A stretch of DNA of 39,442 nucleotides from Actinomycetota bacterium (GTDB taxonomy: Bacteria > Actinomycetota > Geothermincolia > Geothermincolales > RBG-13-55-18), in the NCBI GenBank assembly GCA_015711955.1, contig JACVJK010000011.1:1-39442 (forward strand), read 5' to 3'. Of the stretch, positions 8,920-17,229 are shown piece after piece. The position numbers and the translations under genes were made by a program. Position 1 is the stretch's first letter. Each line of letters begins with the position of its first letter. Under the pieces are notes generated by a model. That model saw only the letters and a program-made list of their open reading frames with translations. It searched no databases and was not told where the DNA came from.

Positions 8920-9103
8920 ACCCTCGTAGGGGGGCCTGCCTCCGGGCGCATGCGGGGGAGGGGAGCAACGCCAAGGTCACGCTGTCGGGTAACTCGACGC
9001 GATTGTCCACTTGAGTGGAGGGTGGGTATTCTTCTCGTATGGGGGATGAGACCCGATCAAGGCCGTCTCGACAAGAGACTCAAAAGAGTGGCCGAGGTTC
9101 GAG

Positions 9104-10288
9104 ATGCCCTCGGAAATGATGCGTCGTAAGGGAGGAGGCTATCCCTTGGCCGAACGGTGGGAAGAGGTCTACGGTCAGGAGGCAGCCATAGGGATCCTAA
9201 GGGGTTTTCTTAAACGAGGAGAGATCCCCCACGCTATGCTCTTTTTAGGCCCGAGGGGCGTGGGCAAGGCGACGGTGGCCCGTCTTTTCGCCGCCGCCTG
9301 CCTTTGCCCCTCTGGGGAGCCAGATGGTTGCCATACCTGCCGTAGGGTTCTGGAAGGGTTACATCCCGATTTTCATTACCTGGAACCGGTGGGCATCCAG
9401 ATCCGCAAGGAGCAGGTGGACGATCTGGAAAGGGCCCTGCACCTCAAGCCCGTGGAGGGAAGGTGCAGGGTGGCGGTGGTGGAGGAAGCGGGGGCCATGA
9501 ACATCCACGCTGCCAACGCTTTTTTGAAGACCTTGGAGGAACCGCCTCCAAGCACTTTCATCATCCTGGTGGCGGAGAGGGAGGAGGACCTGCTCCCTAC
9601 CTTGGTTTCCCGCTGTACCGCGGTGAGGTTCGCGCCCATTCCGGGAGGAGAGATAGAGAGGTATCTGGTGGAGGTGGAGGGTTTGGAGAAGGAGATGGCC
9701 AGGGACTTATCCCGATGGAGCGGTGGAGTTTTCGGAAGGGCGCTGAGTTGGGCCAGGGACGAAAGGAGGCTGAGCTTCCGCTTAGCGGGGGTGGAATTCG
9801 CGGCCCGAGCTCGTCGTGACAGCTTGGCCGATCTTCTCCTTCGTTTGGCGGAGATGCGCAGGGAGTGGGAAGCTCACTCCCATGAGAGGCGCAACGAAGG
9901 GACCGTCTTCTCCGGGGAGGCCTTGGACTCCCGTAGCCTGGCATTTCTCAGGAAAAGGCAGGAGGAGAGGGCCAAAAGGGAGGCTATGCGCCGCAGGATG
10001 GAGGCGGTGGGGGATTTTCTGGATGGAATGGCCTCATTTTACCGGGATATAATCGTCTATGACTTGGTGGAGGCAGGGGGTGGAAGCCCCCTGACTCATC
10101 TAGTGAACCGGGGGCGTTTCCAAGAGGTGGAATCCGAGGCCCTCATTTTGGGCAGGAAGAAAGCGGTGGAGAACTTGGCCCTGGTGGAATGGGCGCGAAA
10201 GGCCGTGGAGAGCAACGTGGATCCGGCGCTGGCCCTGGATGCCCTGGCGGCCGGACTCAAGGGATGGGCGGCGCTGGCCAGGCGATGA
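9104..10288 (+). CDS. holB: DNA polymerase III, delta-prime subunit
   Basis: This 394-residue clamp-loader subunit is an AAA+ family member. It carries Walker A GPRGVGKAT (about residues 49-57), a cysteine cluster C66, C68, C76, C79 that fits the clamp-loader zinc module, and the SRC sensor motif in TLVSRCTAVRF. It acts in the replisome with tau/gamma and delta. Start choice is open: the track's ATG at 9104 has only a weak GAGG, whereas GGAGGAGG at 9131-9138 sits 7 bases before an in-frame TTG at 9146, which would begin LAERWEEVYGQ, close to where the family normally starts. It lies in the tmk-holB-ricT cluster. Confidence 0.9.
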   Translation: MPSEMMRRKGGGYPLAERWEEVYGQEAAIGILRGFLKRGEIPHAMLFLGPRGVGKATVARLFAAACLCPSGEPDGCHTCRRVLEGLHPDFHYLEPVGIQIRKEQVDDLERALHLKPVEGRCRVAVVEEAGAMNIHAANAFLKTLEEPPPSTFIILVAEREEDLLPTLVSRCTAVRFAPIPGGEIERYLVEVEGLEKEMARDLSRWSGGVFGRALSWARDERRLSFRLAGVEFAARARRDSLADLLLRLAEMRREWEAHSHERRNEGTVFSGEALDSRSLAFLRKRQEERAKREAMRRRMEAVGDFLDGMASFYRDIIVYDLVEAGGGSPLTHLVNRGRFQEVESEALILGRKKAVENLALVEWARKAVESNVDPALALDALAAGLKGWAALARR

Positions 10289-10372
10289 CCGAAGCCCCAC
10301 ATGGCGCCTCGGGTGAGCCGGCCGTGGCCGGTCGGGGCGCGGGGAGCAAGACGAGGAGGGGTTCTCTCTGAC

Positions 10373-11245
10373 ATGCCCGTGGTGGTAGGGGTCAGTTTTC
10401 GGAAAGGCGGAAGGGTCCGTTTCTACGACGCGGACCGACTGGTCCTCCGGGTGGGGGATGAGGTGATCGTTCCCACTGAGAAAGGGACCGCCTACGGCAC
10501 GGTGGTCACCCCCCCTCGTCAGCTACCCGACTCTCCCAACGGGCCCAGGTTGGAGAAGGTGATCCGGAGGGCCACCGACCAAGACCGCCGTCAGATGGAG
10601 AAGAACGAGGTCCGTCGGGAGAGGGCGGTGCGCAAAGGGCTGGAGCTCATCGCCAAACACGGACTTCCCATGAAGCTGGTGGACGTGGACTTCCCCTTCG
10701 AGGGAGGTACCATCACTTTCTACTTCACGGCCGAGGGCAGGGTGGATTTCCGGGCCCTGGTGAGGGATCTGGCTTCCGCCCTCAAATCCAGGATCGAACT
10801 GCGACAGATCGGGGTGAGGGACGAGGCTAAGATGGTGGGAGGCCTGGGACCTTGCGGCCAGCCCCTTTGCTGTGCCCAGTTCCTCGACCAGTTCCACCCC
10901 ATCTCCATTCGCATGGCCAAGGAGCAGAACCTTCCCCTGAACCCCGCCAAGATCTCCGGGTTGTGCGGGCGCCTCATGTGCTGTCTCCGTTTCGAGTACG
11001 ACCAGTACCGGCGTTTCCTGCTGCGGGTCCCCGCGGTGGGAGAGGAAGTGGAAGTCCACGGGGCTCCTGCCCGGGTGGTGGCCCACGACGTCCTCCACGA
11101 GCGGGTTATCCTGGAGAGGGATAGCGGGGAGAAGTTGGTCGTGCCCGCCGAGTACTTCGGACCAGAGCCGGAGCTGGAAGACGTGGTGCCCGAGCCAGCG
11201 GAGGACGAGATCGTGGGGGACGAGGAGGTTTACGGGACCGGATGA
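10373..11245 (+). CDS. ricT: PSP1-domain protein RicT (YaaT)
   Basis: This protein of about 290 residues has the PSP1 C-terminal domain. In Bacillus its homologue forms an Fe-S-containing complex with RicA and RicF that tunes RNase Y, and it also affects sporulation and competence. The cysteine signature is complete: C161, C166, C167 in GLGPCGQPLCC and C198, C203, C204 in SGLCGRLMCC. The ATG at 10373 lies 13 bases after GAGGAGG, somewhat far, but the protein begins there at the usual MPVVVGVSFR. The track's 10301 start adds an unconserved basic segment. The acidic tail after about residue 260 is variable. Its place after holB is the classical one. Confidence 0.92.
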   Translation: MPVVVGVSFRKGGRVRFYDADRLVLRVGDEVIVPTEKGTAYGTVVTPPRQLPDSPNGPRLEKVIRRATDQDRRQMEKNEVRRERAVRKGLELIAKHGLPMKLVDVDFPFEGGTITFYFTAEGRVDFRALVRDLASALKSRIELRQIGVRDEAKMVGGLGPCGQPLCCAQFLDQFHPISIRMAKEQNLPLNPAKISGLCGRLMCCLRFEYDQYRRFLLRVPAVGEEVEVHGAPARVVAHDVLHERVILERDSGEKLVVPAEYFGPEPELEDVVPEPAEDEIVGDEEVYGTG

Positions 11246-11464
11246 GGGGCTTACACATCCGATCTTCCCTCCCTTTTCCCGTTCGTCCTCGATAGCGGGA
11301 AAGCGTCGAGTTCTTGGTGCCCGGGGAGGGAACGGGGGGTTCCAGCGGATCCCCGGTCGTTCGCCGCACGGGAGTCTCGTCCCCTCGCATGCCCCCCATG
11401 GTCCCCCGCTAATATAGCTGCGAGGACTTGTGGAACCCCGCTCCGTTTCAGTTGATGTCGCTTA

Positions 11465-11493
11465 TCGACAGCTCAATTACCTTGTGCTATATA
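11465..11493 (+). promoter_or_regulatory. Sigma-70-like promoter candidate for the oxidoreductase operon
   Basis: TCGACA (5 of 6 match), a 17-base spacer and TATATA (4 of 6) stand out in an AT-rich patch. Transcription from about 11500 would give a 240-base leader before the first gene, containing the palindrome at 11631-11644. Confidence 0.48.
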
Positions 11494-11630
11494 TCTTTAA
11501 CGGACAGAGGTCGGATTCCAGCCTTTGCCCTTGACCGGTGGCAAGGGAGGTTCGAGTAGAATCCTAAAAAACCGCTGAGTAGGGAGGGAGAAGTATTCCC
11601 CCGCGGTTAACCGGCCACAAGTCCCCTTTT

Positions 11631-11644
11631 CCCATCGCGATGGG
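11631..11644. promoter_or_regulatory. 14-base perfect palindrome in the operon leader
   Basis: CCCATCGCGATGGG is a perfect palindrome. Ten bases later comes a run of seven T. It could be an operator, or a small attenuator hairpin with loop CGCG. A shorter palindrome, GGTTAACC, lies upstream at 11605-11612. Confidence 0.4.
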
Positions 11645-11740
11645 GAGAGAGACGTTTTTTTCCTGCGGCGCTTGTAGGGCCAGGAAAGGCGCAGGAGGTC
11701 GGAGGGCTCGAGGAACTTCTGAACGTCGGAAGGGAAAGCC

Positions 11741-12340
11741 ATGGTGGAGATAAGGTTTCACAGCTTGGGAGGGCAAGGAGCGGTCACCCTGATCCATCTG
11801 CTGGCCATGGCCGGCGATCGCATGGGCCGGTTCGTCCAGGCCTTCCCCTTCTTCGGCGCGGAGCGCCGGGGCGCGCCCGTGAAATCTTACCTGCGGGTGG
11901 ACGAAAGGCCGATATACCTGCGGAGCCAGATTTACCGCCCCGATTACGTGGTGGTGATGAACCTCGGGCAGACGGAGATGGCCCTTTCCGAGGGCACCAA
12001 GGAAAACACCATATTCATCTTCAACGCCACCGAGGAGGAGGCCTCCCGGCTGAACCACATACCCTTCGAGGCCTACCGGGTGGACGCCACCTCCATTGCG
12101 CTGGACCTGGGCATGGAGGTGGAAGGGATGCCCCTGGTGAACATCCCCTTCTTGGGGGCCGTGGCTCGCGTGACAGGCTTGGTGAACATGGAGGCCATAG
12201 CGGAAGTCTTGAGGGAGAGCTATCCCCCGGACAGGGCGGAGGCGAGCTTGGAGGCGGCCCGGCGGGGCTTCGTCTCGGTGGTCAAGTTCAAGGAGGCGCA
12301 GGAGGAGACGGAGGACAGCAGGGCGCTGGCCGGAGGCTGA
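11741..12340 (+). CDS. porG: 2-oxoacid:ferredoxin oxidoreductase, gamma subunit
   Basis: This 199-residue subunit belongs to a coenzyme A-dependent 2-oxoacid:ferredoxin oxidoreductase (pyruvate or branched-chain type). The gamma domain signature [10 protein letters not shown] near the N-terminus and the [13 protein letters not shown] segment, which shapes the CoA-binding site, are both clear. It is the first gene of a gamma-delta-alpha-beta operon. The ATG at 11741 follows GGAAGGG. The substrate cannot be fixed from sequence alone; pyruvate, 2-oxoisovalerate and related acids are all possible, so the por symbol is provisional. Confidence 0.9.
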   Translation: MVEIRFHSLGGQGAVTLIHLLAMAGDRMGRFVQAFPFFGAERRGAPVKSYLRVDERPIYLRSQIYRPDYVVVMNLGQTEMALSEGTKENTIFIFNATEEEASRLNHIPFEAYRVDATSIALDLGMEVEGMPLVNIPFLGAVARVTGLVNMEAIAEVLRESYPPDRAEASLEAARRGFVSVVKFKEAQEETEDSRALAGG

Positions 12341-12374
12341 ACCGGATCCTCCCCGGAGAAAGAGGGCGAATGTC

Positions 12375-12695
12375 ATGGGACAGGATGAGAAAACGCGCAG
12401 GGTCGCATCCGTCCTGCCGGGTAGACCCCGGGAGGTGGGGGAGGAGATAGGCTTTCTCACCACCATCTCGGTGCCCTCGAAGGGCAGCGTGGGGTTGACC
12501 GGTACCTGGAGGACCTTCGTCCCGGTTCTGAGCCGGGAAAGATGTACGGGGTGCCTCATCTGCTGGGTTTACTGCCCTGAGGCCTGCATAACCCGGGAGA
12601 TAGAGATAGACCTCAATTTCTGCAAGGGGTGCGGGATCTGTGCCGAGGAGTGTCCTCGGGGAGCCATCGCCATGGTCAAGGAGGAGAAGCGTTGA
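12375..12695 (+). CDS. porD: 2-oxoacid:ferredoxin oxidoreductase, delta (ferredoxin) subunit
   Basis: This 106-residue electron-transfer subunit has two 4Fe-4S motifs: C57-x2-C60-x2-C63-x3-C67-P and C83-x2-C86-x2-C89-x3-C93-P. The first motif is unusual in having tryptophan (CWVYCP) and an extra cysteine at 71. The roughly 50-residue N-terminal extension before the clusters, ending in [10 protein letters not shown], is typical of this subunit. It passes electrons from the catalytic beta subunit to ferredoxin. Its TGA stop overlaps the TTG start of the alpha gene. Confidence 0.92.
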   Translation: MGQDEKTRRVASVLPGRPREVGEEIGFLTTISVPSKGSVGLTGTWRTFVPVLSRERCTGCLICWVYCPEACITREIEIDLNFCKGCGICAEECPRGAIAMVKEEKR

Positions 12696-13903
12696 GGTTG
12701 GTGGAGACGGGAAACCACGTGGTGGCTCACGCCGTGCGCCTGGCCCGGGTGGAGGTGGTTTCCGCCTATCCCATAACCCCCCAGACCCAGGTGGTGGAGA
12801 AGATCTCCCGCTTCATCGAGGAGGAAGGGTTCGAGTGCGAGTACATACCGGTGGAGAGCGAGCACAGCGCCATGGCCGCCATGATCGCCGCCGCCGCTGC
12901 CGGGGTTCGCGCCTTCTCCGCCACCTCTGCCCACGGGCTGGTGTACATGTACGAGCTGCTCCACTGGGCGGCGGGCAGCAGGCTGCCCATGGTCATGGCC
13001 AACGTGAACCGGGCCCTGGGGCCGGGTTGGAACATATGGTGCGATCAGCAGGACACCATGTCCGCCCGGGACACCGGGTGGATCCAGATATACTGCTCCA
13101 CCCACCAGGAGATCCTGGACACGGTGATCCAGGCCTACCGGGTGAGCGAGGACCCCTCCGTGTTCCTGCCGGTGATGGTCTGCTATGACGCCTTCACCAT
13201 GTCCCACACCTACATGCAGGTGGATCTCCCCGACCAGGAGGCGGTGGACCGGTTCCTGCCGCCCTTCCGGTCACCCTGGAGGATGGACCCCCGCTTCCCC
13301 CTCACCCACGGCTCGGTGATATATCCCCAGGATTACGAGGAGACCAGGTTCTCCATCTACCGCGCTCACGAGGCGGCCAAGGAGGTCATCCGGCGGGCGG
13401 CGGAGGAGTACCGGGATTTGGTGGGCGGTTACCACGGGGACCTGGTGGAGACCTATTTCATGGAGGAGGCCGAGCACGCCGTGGTGGCGGTGGGGAGCCT
13501 GGCCCTGGAGGCCCGGGTGGCGGCAGAGGAGCTGCGCCGGGCCGGCCACCCCTGCGGGGTGGTGAGGATCCGCACCTATCGCCCCTTCCCATCGGAGGAG
13601 CTGAGGCGTTTGCTGGGCAAGATGCGTACCGTGGTGGTGCTGGACCGGGCGGTCTCCTTTGGGCTGGGGGGAATACTGGCGTCCGAGGTGAGGGCGACCT
13701 TGGGCGGCGAGGGGCCGAGGCCAGTGAGCGTCATCGCCGGCCTGGGGGGAAGGGACGTCCCTTACACTTTGATAGCGGAGAGAACCGAGGCGGCCATAAA
13801 GGGACAGGCCATGGAGGAGGAGTGGCCCACCCTGGCCTTGAGCGATCGCCATCGGGTAAGCAAGGAGGCCCTGAGGGCGCTGGGGGAGGTGAGTGAAGCT
13901 TGA
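12692..13903 (+). CDS. porA: 2-oxoacid:ferredoxin oxidoreductase, alpha subunit
   Basis: About 403 residues. The domain I signature [13 protein letters not shown] near the N-terminus, the [10 protein letters not shown] and FSATSAHGL segments, and a domain II end ([14 protein letters not shown]) identify the alpha subunit, which binds substrate and forms the core with beta. The track starts at 12629 inside the delta gene. The real start is almost certainly TTG at 12692: AAGGAGGAG precedes it by about 6 bases, and it overlaps the delta stop as TTGA. The stop in turn overlaps the beta start the same way, so the subunits are translationally coupled. Confidence 0.92.
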   Translation: MRLVETGNHVVAHAVRLARVEVVSAYPITPQTQVVEKISRFIEEEGFECEYIPVESEHSAMAAMIAAAAAGVRAFSATSAHGLVYMYELLHWAAGSRLPMVMANVNRALGPGWNIWCDQQDTMSARDTGWIQIYCSTHQEILDTVIQAYRVSEDPSVFLPVMVCYDAFTMSHTYMQVDLPDQEAVDRFLPPFRSPWRMDPRFPLTHGSVIYPQDYEETRFSIYRAHEAAKEVIRRAAEEYRDLVGGYHGDLVETYFMEEAEHAVVAVGSLALEARVAAEELRRAGHPCGVVRIRTYRPFPSEELRRLLGKMRTVVVLDRAVSFGLGGILASEVRATLGGEGPRPVSVIAGLGGRDVPYTLIAERTEAAIKGQAMEEEWPTLALSDRHRVSKEALRALGEVSEA

Positions 13904-14862
13904 GGATCAAGGACCTTCCTGACGAGGAATTGCTCCTGCCCGGAAACGCCGCCTGCCAGGGATGCCCTTCCTCCATAGCCCTGCGCCTCGCCCTCAAGGC
14001 CCTGGGGAGGAACACCCTGATGACGGTGGTCGCCTCGTGCACCTCGGTGCTCCAGAGTCCCTTCCCCGCCTCCGCTCTCGGGGTACCGCTGCTGAACATG
14101 GCCTTCGCCACCGCCGGGGCCTCCGGGTCGGGCTTGGCCGCGGCGGTGGAGAGGCTGGTCAGGAAAGGCGTGTACGCGGAGAGGCCCACCGTCCTGGTGT
14201 GGGCGGGGGACGGGGGCACCTACGACATCGGGATCCAGGCCCTCTCCGGGGCGGCGGAGAGAAACGCCGACTTCATCTACGTGTGTTACAACAACGAGGC
14301 CTATTCCAACACCGGTACCCAGCGCAGCGGGGCCACCCCCTACGCCGCCTGGACCACCAACACGGTGTCGGGCAAGCGGGAGTGGCGCAAGGACATGGCC
14401 CAGATCATGGTGGCCCACGGGATCCCCTACGTGGCCACCGCCTCCCTGGCCTATCCCATCGACCTGTACGAGAAGTTCCTGCGGGCCAAGGAGATAAGGG
14501 GCACCCGCTACATCGAGGTCCTGGCCCCCTGCCCCCCGGGGTGGAAGTTCCCCTCCGGGCACACCATAAAGGTGGCGCGGCTGGCGGTGCAGACCGGGAT
14601 GTGGCTCCTCTACGAGCACCGGGAGGGTACCACCAGCTACACGGCGGGGACCCAGCGGTTGATCCAGGGAAAGGCCCGCCGGCTCCCGGTGGAGGAGTAC
14701 CTGAAGGTGCAGGGGAGGTTCCGCCACCTCTTCCACCCGGAGAGGGACGAGGGGCGCATCGCCGAGATCCAGCGGCGGGTGGACCGGGTTTTCGAGACCC
14801 TCGAGTTCACCTACCGCATGAGGGAGCATATAATGGATATCGAGATGCTTCCCCCCAGGTAG
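13900..14862 (+). CDS. porB: 2-oxoacid:ferredoxin oxidoreductase, beta subunit
   Basis: This 320-residue thiamine-diphosphate-binding subunit carries the GDGGTYDIG motif (about residues 103-111) and YNNEAYSNTGTQ (about 130-141) that bind the cofactor and Mg. Four cysteines, C19, C22, C47 and C211, match the ligands of the extra 4Fe-4S cluster in this subunit. The reaction is oxidative decarboxylation of a 2-oxoacid to acyl-CoA with ferredoxin reduction, or the reverse. The TTG start at 13900 overlaps the alpha stop (TTGA) and is preceded by GGGGGAGG. The stop lies 13 bases before tRNA-Thr. Confidence 0.93.
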   Translation: MRIKDLPDEELLLPGNAACQGCPSSIALRLALKALGRNTLMTVVASCTSVLQSPFPASALGVPLLNMAFATAGASGSGLAAAVERLVRKGVYAERPTVLVWAGDGGTYDIGIQALSGAAERNADFIYVCYNNEAYSNTGTQRSGATPYAAWTTNTVSGKREWRKDMAQIMVAHGIPYVATASLAYPIDLYEKFLRAKEIRGTRYIEVLAPCPPGWKFPSGHTIKVARLAVQTGMWLLYEHREGTTSYTAGTQRLIQGKARRLPVEEYLKVQGRFRHLFHPERDEGRIAEIQRRVDRVFETLEFTYRMREHIMDIEMLPPR

Positions 14863-14875
14863 GGCGAGAGGTCGG

Positions 14876-14951
14876 GCCGGCGTAGCTCAGCAGGCAGAGC
14901 GGCTCACTCGTAATGAGCAGGTCAGGAGTTCGAGTCTCCTCGCCGGCTCCA
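14876..14951 (+). tRNA. tRNA-Thr (anticodon CGU)
   Basis: A full cloverleaf can be drawn. The acceptor stem is GCCGGCG/CGCCGGC, the D stem GCTC/GAGC, and the anticodon stem GCTCA/TGAGC with loop CTCGTAA (anticodon CGT at 14909-14911). The variable loop is 5 bases, the T stem AGGAG/CTCCT with loop TTCGAGT, the discriminator base is T, and CCA is encoded at 14949-14951. All stems pair perfectly. It reads ACG codons. A run of six T follows at once. It may be co-transcribed with the oxidoreductase operon, which ends 13 bases upstream. Confidence 0.97.
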
Positions 14952-15007
14952 TTTTTTATGGGTTTAAACCGGGCGAAGGCAAGCCCGCGAGCGCGGGAGC
15001 CGTGGCG

Positions 15008-15211
15008 ATGGGCTATTACGACCTCTTCTACCTGTTCGAGAACGACCCCTCGGGCAAGGGCCCGGATTCCGGAGGCAGTCCCCGTGGGGCCGGAGGAGGC
15101 TTGACCACCGTGTGCCCCCGCTGCATCGCGCCCGTCCCGGGGCCGGTCCCGGAGACCGGCGGACGGCGGGCTTGCCCTGTCTGCCGGGCCCCCTTACTAC
15201 CCCGGGCGTGA
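15008..15211 (+). CDS. Small zinc-ribbon protein, function unknown
   Basis: This is a 67-residue predicted protein with two CPxC knuckles (C36/C39 and C56/C59), a spacing that fits a small zinc ribbon. The N-terminal YYDLFYLFEND segment may be a short helix, and the linker is Gly/Pro-rich. GGGAG at 14995-14999 precedes ATG 15008 by 8 bases; GTG at 15002 is an alternative. I do not recognise the family. High-GC random ORFs can look like this, but paired knuckles plus an acceptable ribosome site make a real gene more likely than not. Confidence 0.5.
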   Translation: MGYYDLFYLFENDPSGKGPDSGGSPRGAGGGLTTVCPRCIAPVPGPVPETGGRRACPVCRAPLLPRA

Positions 15212-15518
15212 GCCATTGACCCGACTTCGCCTTCCGTGCCCGACCGGGGCTTCGTCGAAGGCACTGGTCGCTTTGTGGGGTGCCTGCCGCGGGGCGGAAG
15301 CGACGTCCTCTGTTTTTCGCTCGTCCTGATGACCGTCCGCCGACTTGGTCGTAATAAGCGGTGGCGACGAGGCTGCGCCGTTCCCCCGCCCTTTTCACCG
15401 CTGGCCCGCGGCGGGGGACCGTTCGCCGAAAGGAGCGGATCACCCCTCCCGGCCCTGTCGATTTAGGAAGCGAGAGCCCAGAAACCCCTGAGATTTCGAG
15501 AAAAGGAGGCGATGAGAG
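15212..15518. other. Intergenic leader of the surface-protein locus
   Basis: This 307-base gap has no supported ORF. It contains a perfect 9-bp inverted repeat, TCCCCCGCC (15382-15390) and GGCGGGGGA (15410-15418), with a 19-base loop. This lies about 100 bases before the secreted-protein gene. No clear promoter hexamers were found. Confidence 0.4.
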
Positions 15519-16031
15519 GTGAAAGGGAAGATGAGGAAAGTGGGGCTCCTGCTGGGGGTCCTGGGGGTGCTGGTGATGTGCATGGGAGGGGCGGCCTACG
15601 GTGAAGTGGAACGGGGCGTGACCGTATCCGCCAATGTCCTGCCGGTGATCCGCCTCACCGTCTCGCCCGATAAGGTGGACTTCGGGAGCATGGACCCCGA
15701 GAACCCATCCCGCACGGTCGCGTTAGGGGCCACCGTGTCCAGCAACCGCTACTGGGAGCTGACGGTGACCAAGGACGGGGACCTTTATAATGAGGAAGAG
15801 AACTACAGCATCCCCTCATCCCAGCTGACCTTCAGCGTGACTTCCTCTGACCAGAGGGTCACCTCCACCGGAAGCGGTGAGTTCGGGACCGGCCCGAACG
15901 GCACCCTCGTGGCGGCGGGGAGGCGGGGCGGCAACATCGGCCTCACAGTGAACTACCGGCTGGTGATCACCTGGGACGACCCGCCGGGCCAGTACTCCGC
16001 CACCCACACCTACACCGCCATGCAGCCGTGA
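15519..16031 (+). CDS. Secreted WxL-like surface protein
   Basis: This 170-residue protein has a clear signal peptide (basic MKGKMRK, hydrophobic core, cleavage near AAYG, residues 25-28). The mature part is a predicted beta-sandwich. It opens with a VTVSANVLPVIRLTV strand pair, then a VDFG turn (53-56), then a Trp-x-Leu motif WEL (79-81) followed by TVTKDG. It ends with a strand that closes GQYSATHTYT. This order resembles the WxL domain of Gram-positive cell-wall proteins, but it is shorter and the second WxL motif is not obvious. No sortase signal or transmembrane helix is seen, so it is secreted or wall-bound. The GTG start at 15519 follows AAAAGGAGG by 9 bases. A strong terminator follows, and a DUF916-like gene is next. 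Confidence 0.7.
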   Translation: MKGKMRKVGLLLGVLGVLVMCMGGAAYGEVERGVTVSANVLPVIRLTVSPDKVDFGSMDPENPSRTVALGATVSSNRYWELTVTKDGDLYNEEENYSIPSSQLTFSVTSSDQRVTSTGSGEFGTGPNGTLVAAGRRGGNIGLTVNYRLVITWDDPPGQYSATHTYTAMQP

Positions 16032-16043
16032 GAGGAAGGGGTT

Positions 16044-16080
16044 GGGCCCGGGGCCCCGGCCCCGGGCCCTTTTCCTTTTT
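16044..16080 (+). terminator. Intrinsic terminator after the WxL-like gene
   Basis: GGGCCCGGGG and CCCCGGGCCC form a perfect 10-bp stem with a 6-base loop. TTTTCCTTTTT follows directly. It lies 12 bases after the stop codon. The DUF916-like gene downstream therefore probably has its own promoter or relies on read-through. Confidence 0.85.
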
Positions 16081-16257
16081 CCAAGCCATAACGCGACAGA
16101 CGAGTTCCGAGGTCCGCAAGTCCTCGCTCGAGATCGACCCTTTTCGGCCCGTGATCGAACGCCGCCAAGGGATAAAAGAGGCATACAAGGGAGAAGGGAA
16201 TCGAATCGGTGGGGAAGAAAAACCCCTTGAGGCCCGAACCCGCCCGGACGATATAGC

Positions 16258-17229
16258 ATGGAGATGAAGGCGATAACGGCTCTGGTATTGGTGTTGCTCC
16301 TGGCCCTCATGGGCCTCCCGCCCCAGGAGGCCTCCGCACAGGCCTTCGACCTCACCGTGCTTCCCGCCAAGAACGAGATCACCGCCGCGCCGGGCACGGC
16401 GCAGGAGTTCACCATCACCGTGCGCAACCACGCCGCGGAGGCCATGGACATCAAGGTATACCCCATGGACTACCACGTGACCCCGGAAAACCAGTTCGTC
16501 TTCCAGGAACCGGGCCACTACACCTACTCCTGCGCCACCTGGCTCCGCTTCCCGCGGGAGGTGCTGCCCATGGGCCCCAACTCCGAGGCCCGACTGCCGG
16601 TGCGGGTGGAGGTGCCCCCCGACGCCGAGCCGGGGGGGCACTACGCGGTGGTGTTCTTCGAGAAGGTGCTCACCCCGGAGGAGATCGCCACCGGGGCCCA
16701 GCTGGCACCCCGGGTGGGAGCCCTGGTGCTCCTCACCGTGCCCGGGGAGATCGTCCGGGAGGGGAGGATAAACTCCTTCCGGGTGGAAAGCGACTTCCTC
16801 TCCCTCTGGGGGCCTTCGGAGGCCAAGAGGGAGGGCTTCCCGGTGCGCTCCCTCCGCTACCGCCTGGAGGTGGAGAACCCGGGCAACGTGCACATCACGG
16901 TCAAGGCCTTCCTCCGCTACCGGCCGCTCTTCGGCCTCGGGCGGGGCGAGGTGGAGCTGGGGGAGATGACCATCCTGCCCGGGACGGTGCGCGTCTTCGA
17001 GGGCCTCCTTCCCGACCCCCCCGCCTTCGGGGTCTACCGGGCCGAGGCGCAGATCCTTTACGGCAAGGACCTCTTCACCTTCGACGTGGAGAGGAGGGCG
17101 TCCGCCGGTTTCTGGGTCATCCCGGTGCTGTGGATCGTCATCTTCGCCGCCCTGGCGGCGGGCCTCTACTGCTTGCTGCGCAGGCTTCGGGGCAGGATAC
17201 CCTGGAGGATCCGGCTGGAGAGGAAGTAG
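16258..17229 (+). CDS. DUF916-like membrane-anchored surface protein (WxL-interacting type)
   Basis: 323 residues. A signal peptide (residues 1-28, ending ASAQA) is followed by an Ig-like domain beginning FDLTVLPAKNEITAAPG. VPPDAEPGGHYAVVFFE (about 119-135) is a strong marker of DUF916 and related WxL-interacting proteins. A second beta domain covers about 190-285. A C-terminal helix (about 293-315) ends in a basic tail that stays inside the cell. The architecture matches the anchor partner of WxL proteins, which are thought to bind peptidoglycan and the WxL protein. Starts at ATG 16258 or 16264 both have weak ribosome sites. It lies 226 bases after the secreted WxL-like gene, beyond a terminator. 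Confidence 0.75.
   Translation: MEMKAITALVLVLLLALMGLPPQEASAQAFDLTVLPAKNEITAAPGTAQEFTITVRNHAAEAMDIKVYPMDYHVTPENQFVFQEPGHYTYSCATWLRFPREVLPMGPNSEARLPVRVEVPPDAEPGGHYAVVFFEKVLTPEEIATGAQLAPRVGALVLLTVPGEIVREGRINSFRVESDFLSLWGPSEAKREGFPVRSLRYRLEVENPGNVHITVKAFLRYRPLFGLGRGEVELGEMTILPGTVRVFEGLLPDPPAFGVYRAEAQILYGKDLFTFDVERRASAGFWVIPVLWIVIFAALAAGLYCLLRRLRGRIPWRIRLERK

Larger units (their letters stand above)
11246..11740. other. Intergenic region before the oxidoreductase operon
   Basis: This 495-base gap has no supported ORF. Just after ricT, TTTCCCG (11275-11281) and CGGGAAA (11296-11302) form a 7-bp stem with a 14-base loop and no U tract, possibly marking the end of ricT transcription. The promoter and palindrome are listed separately. 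Confidence 0.45.
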
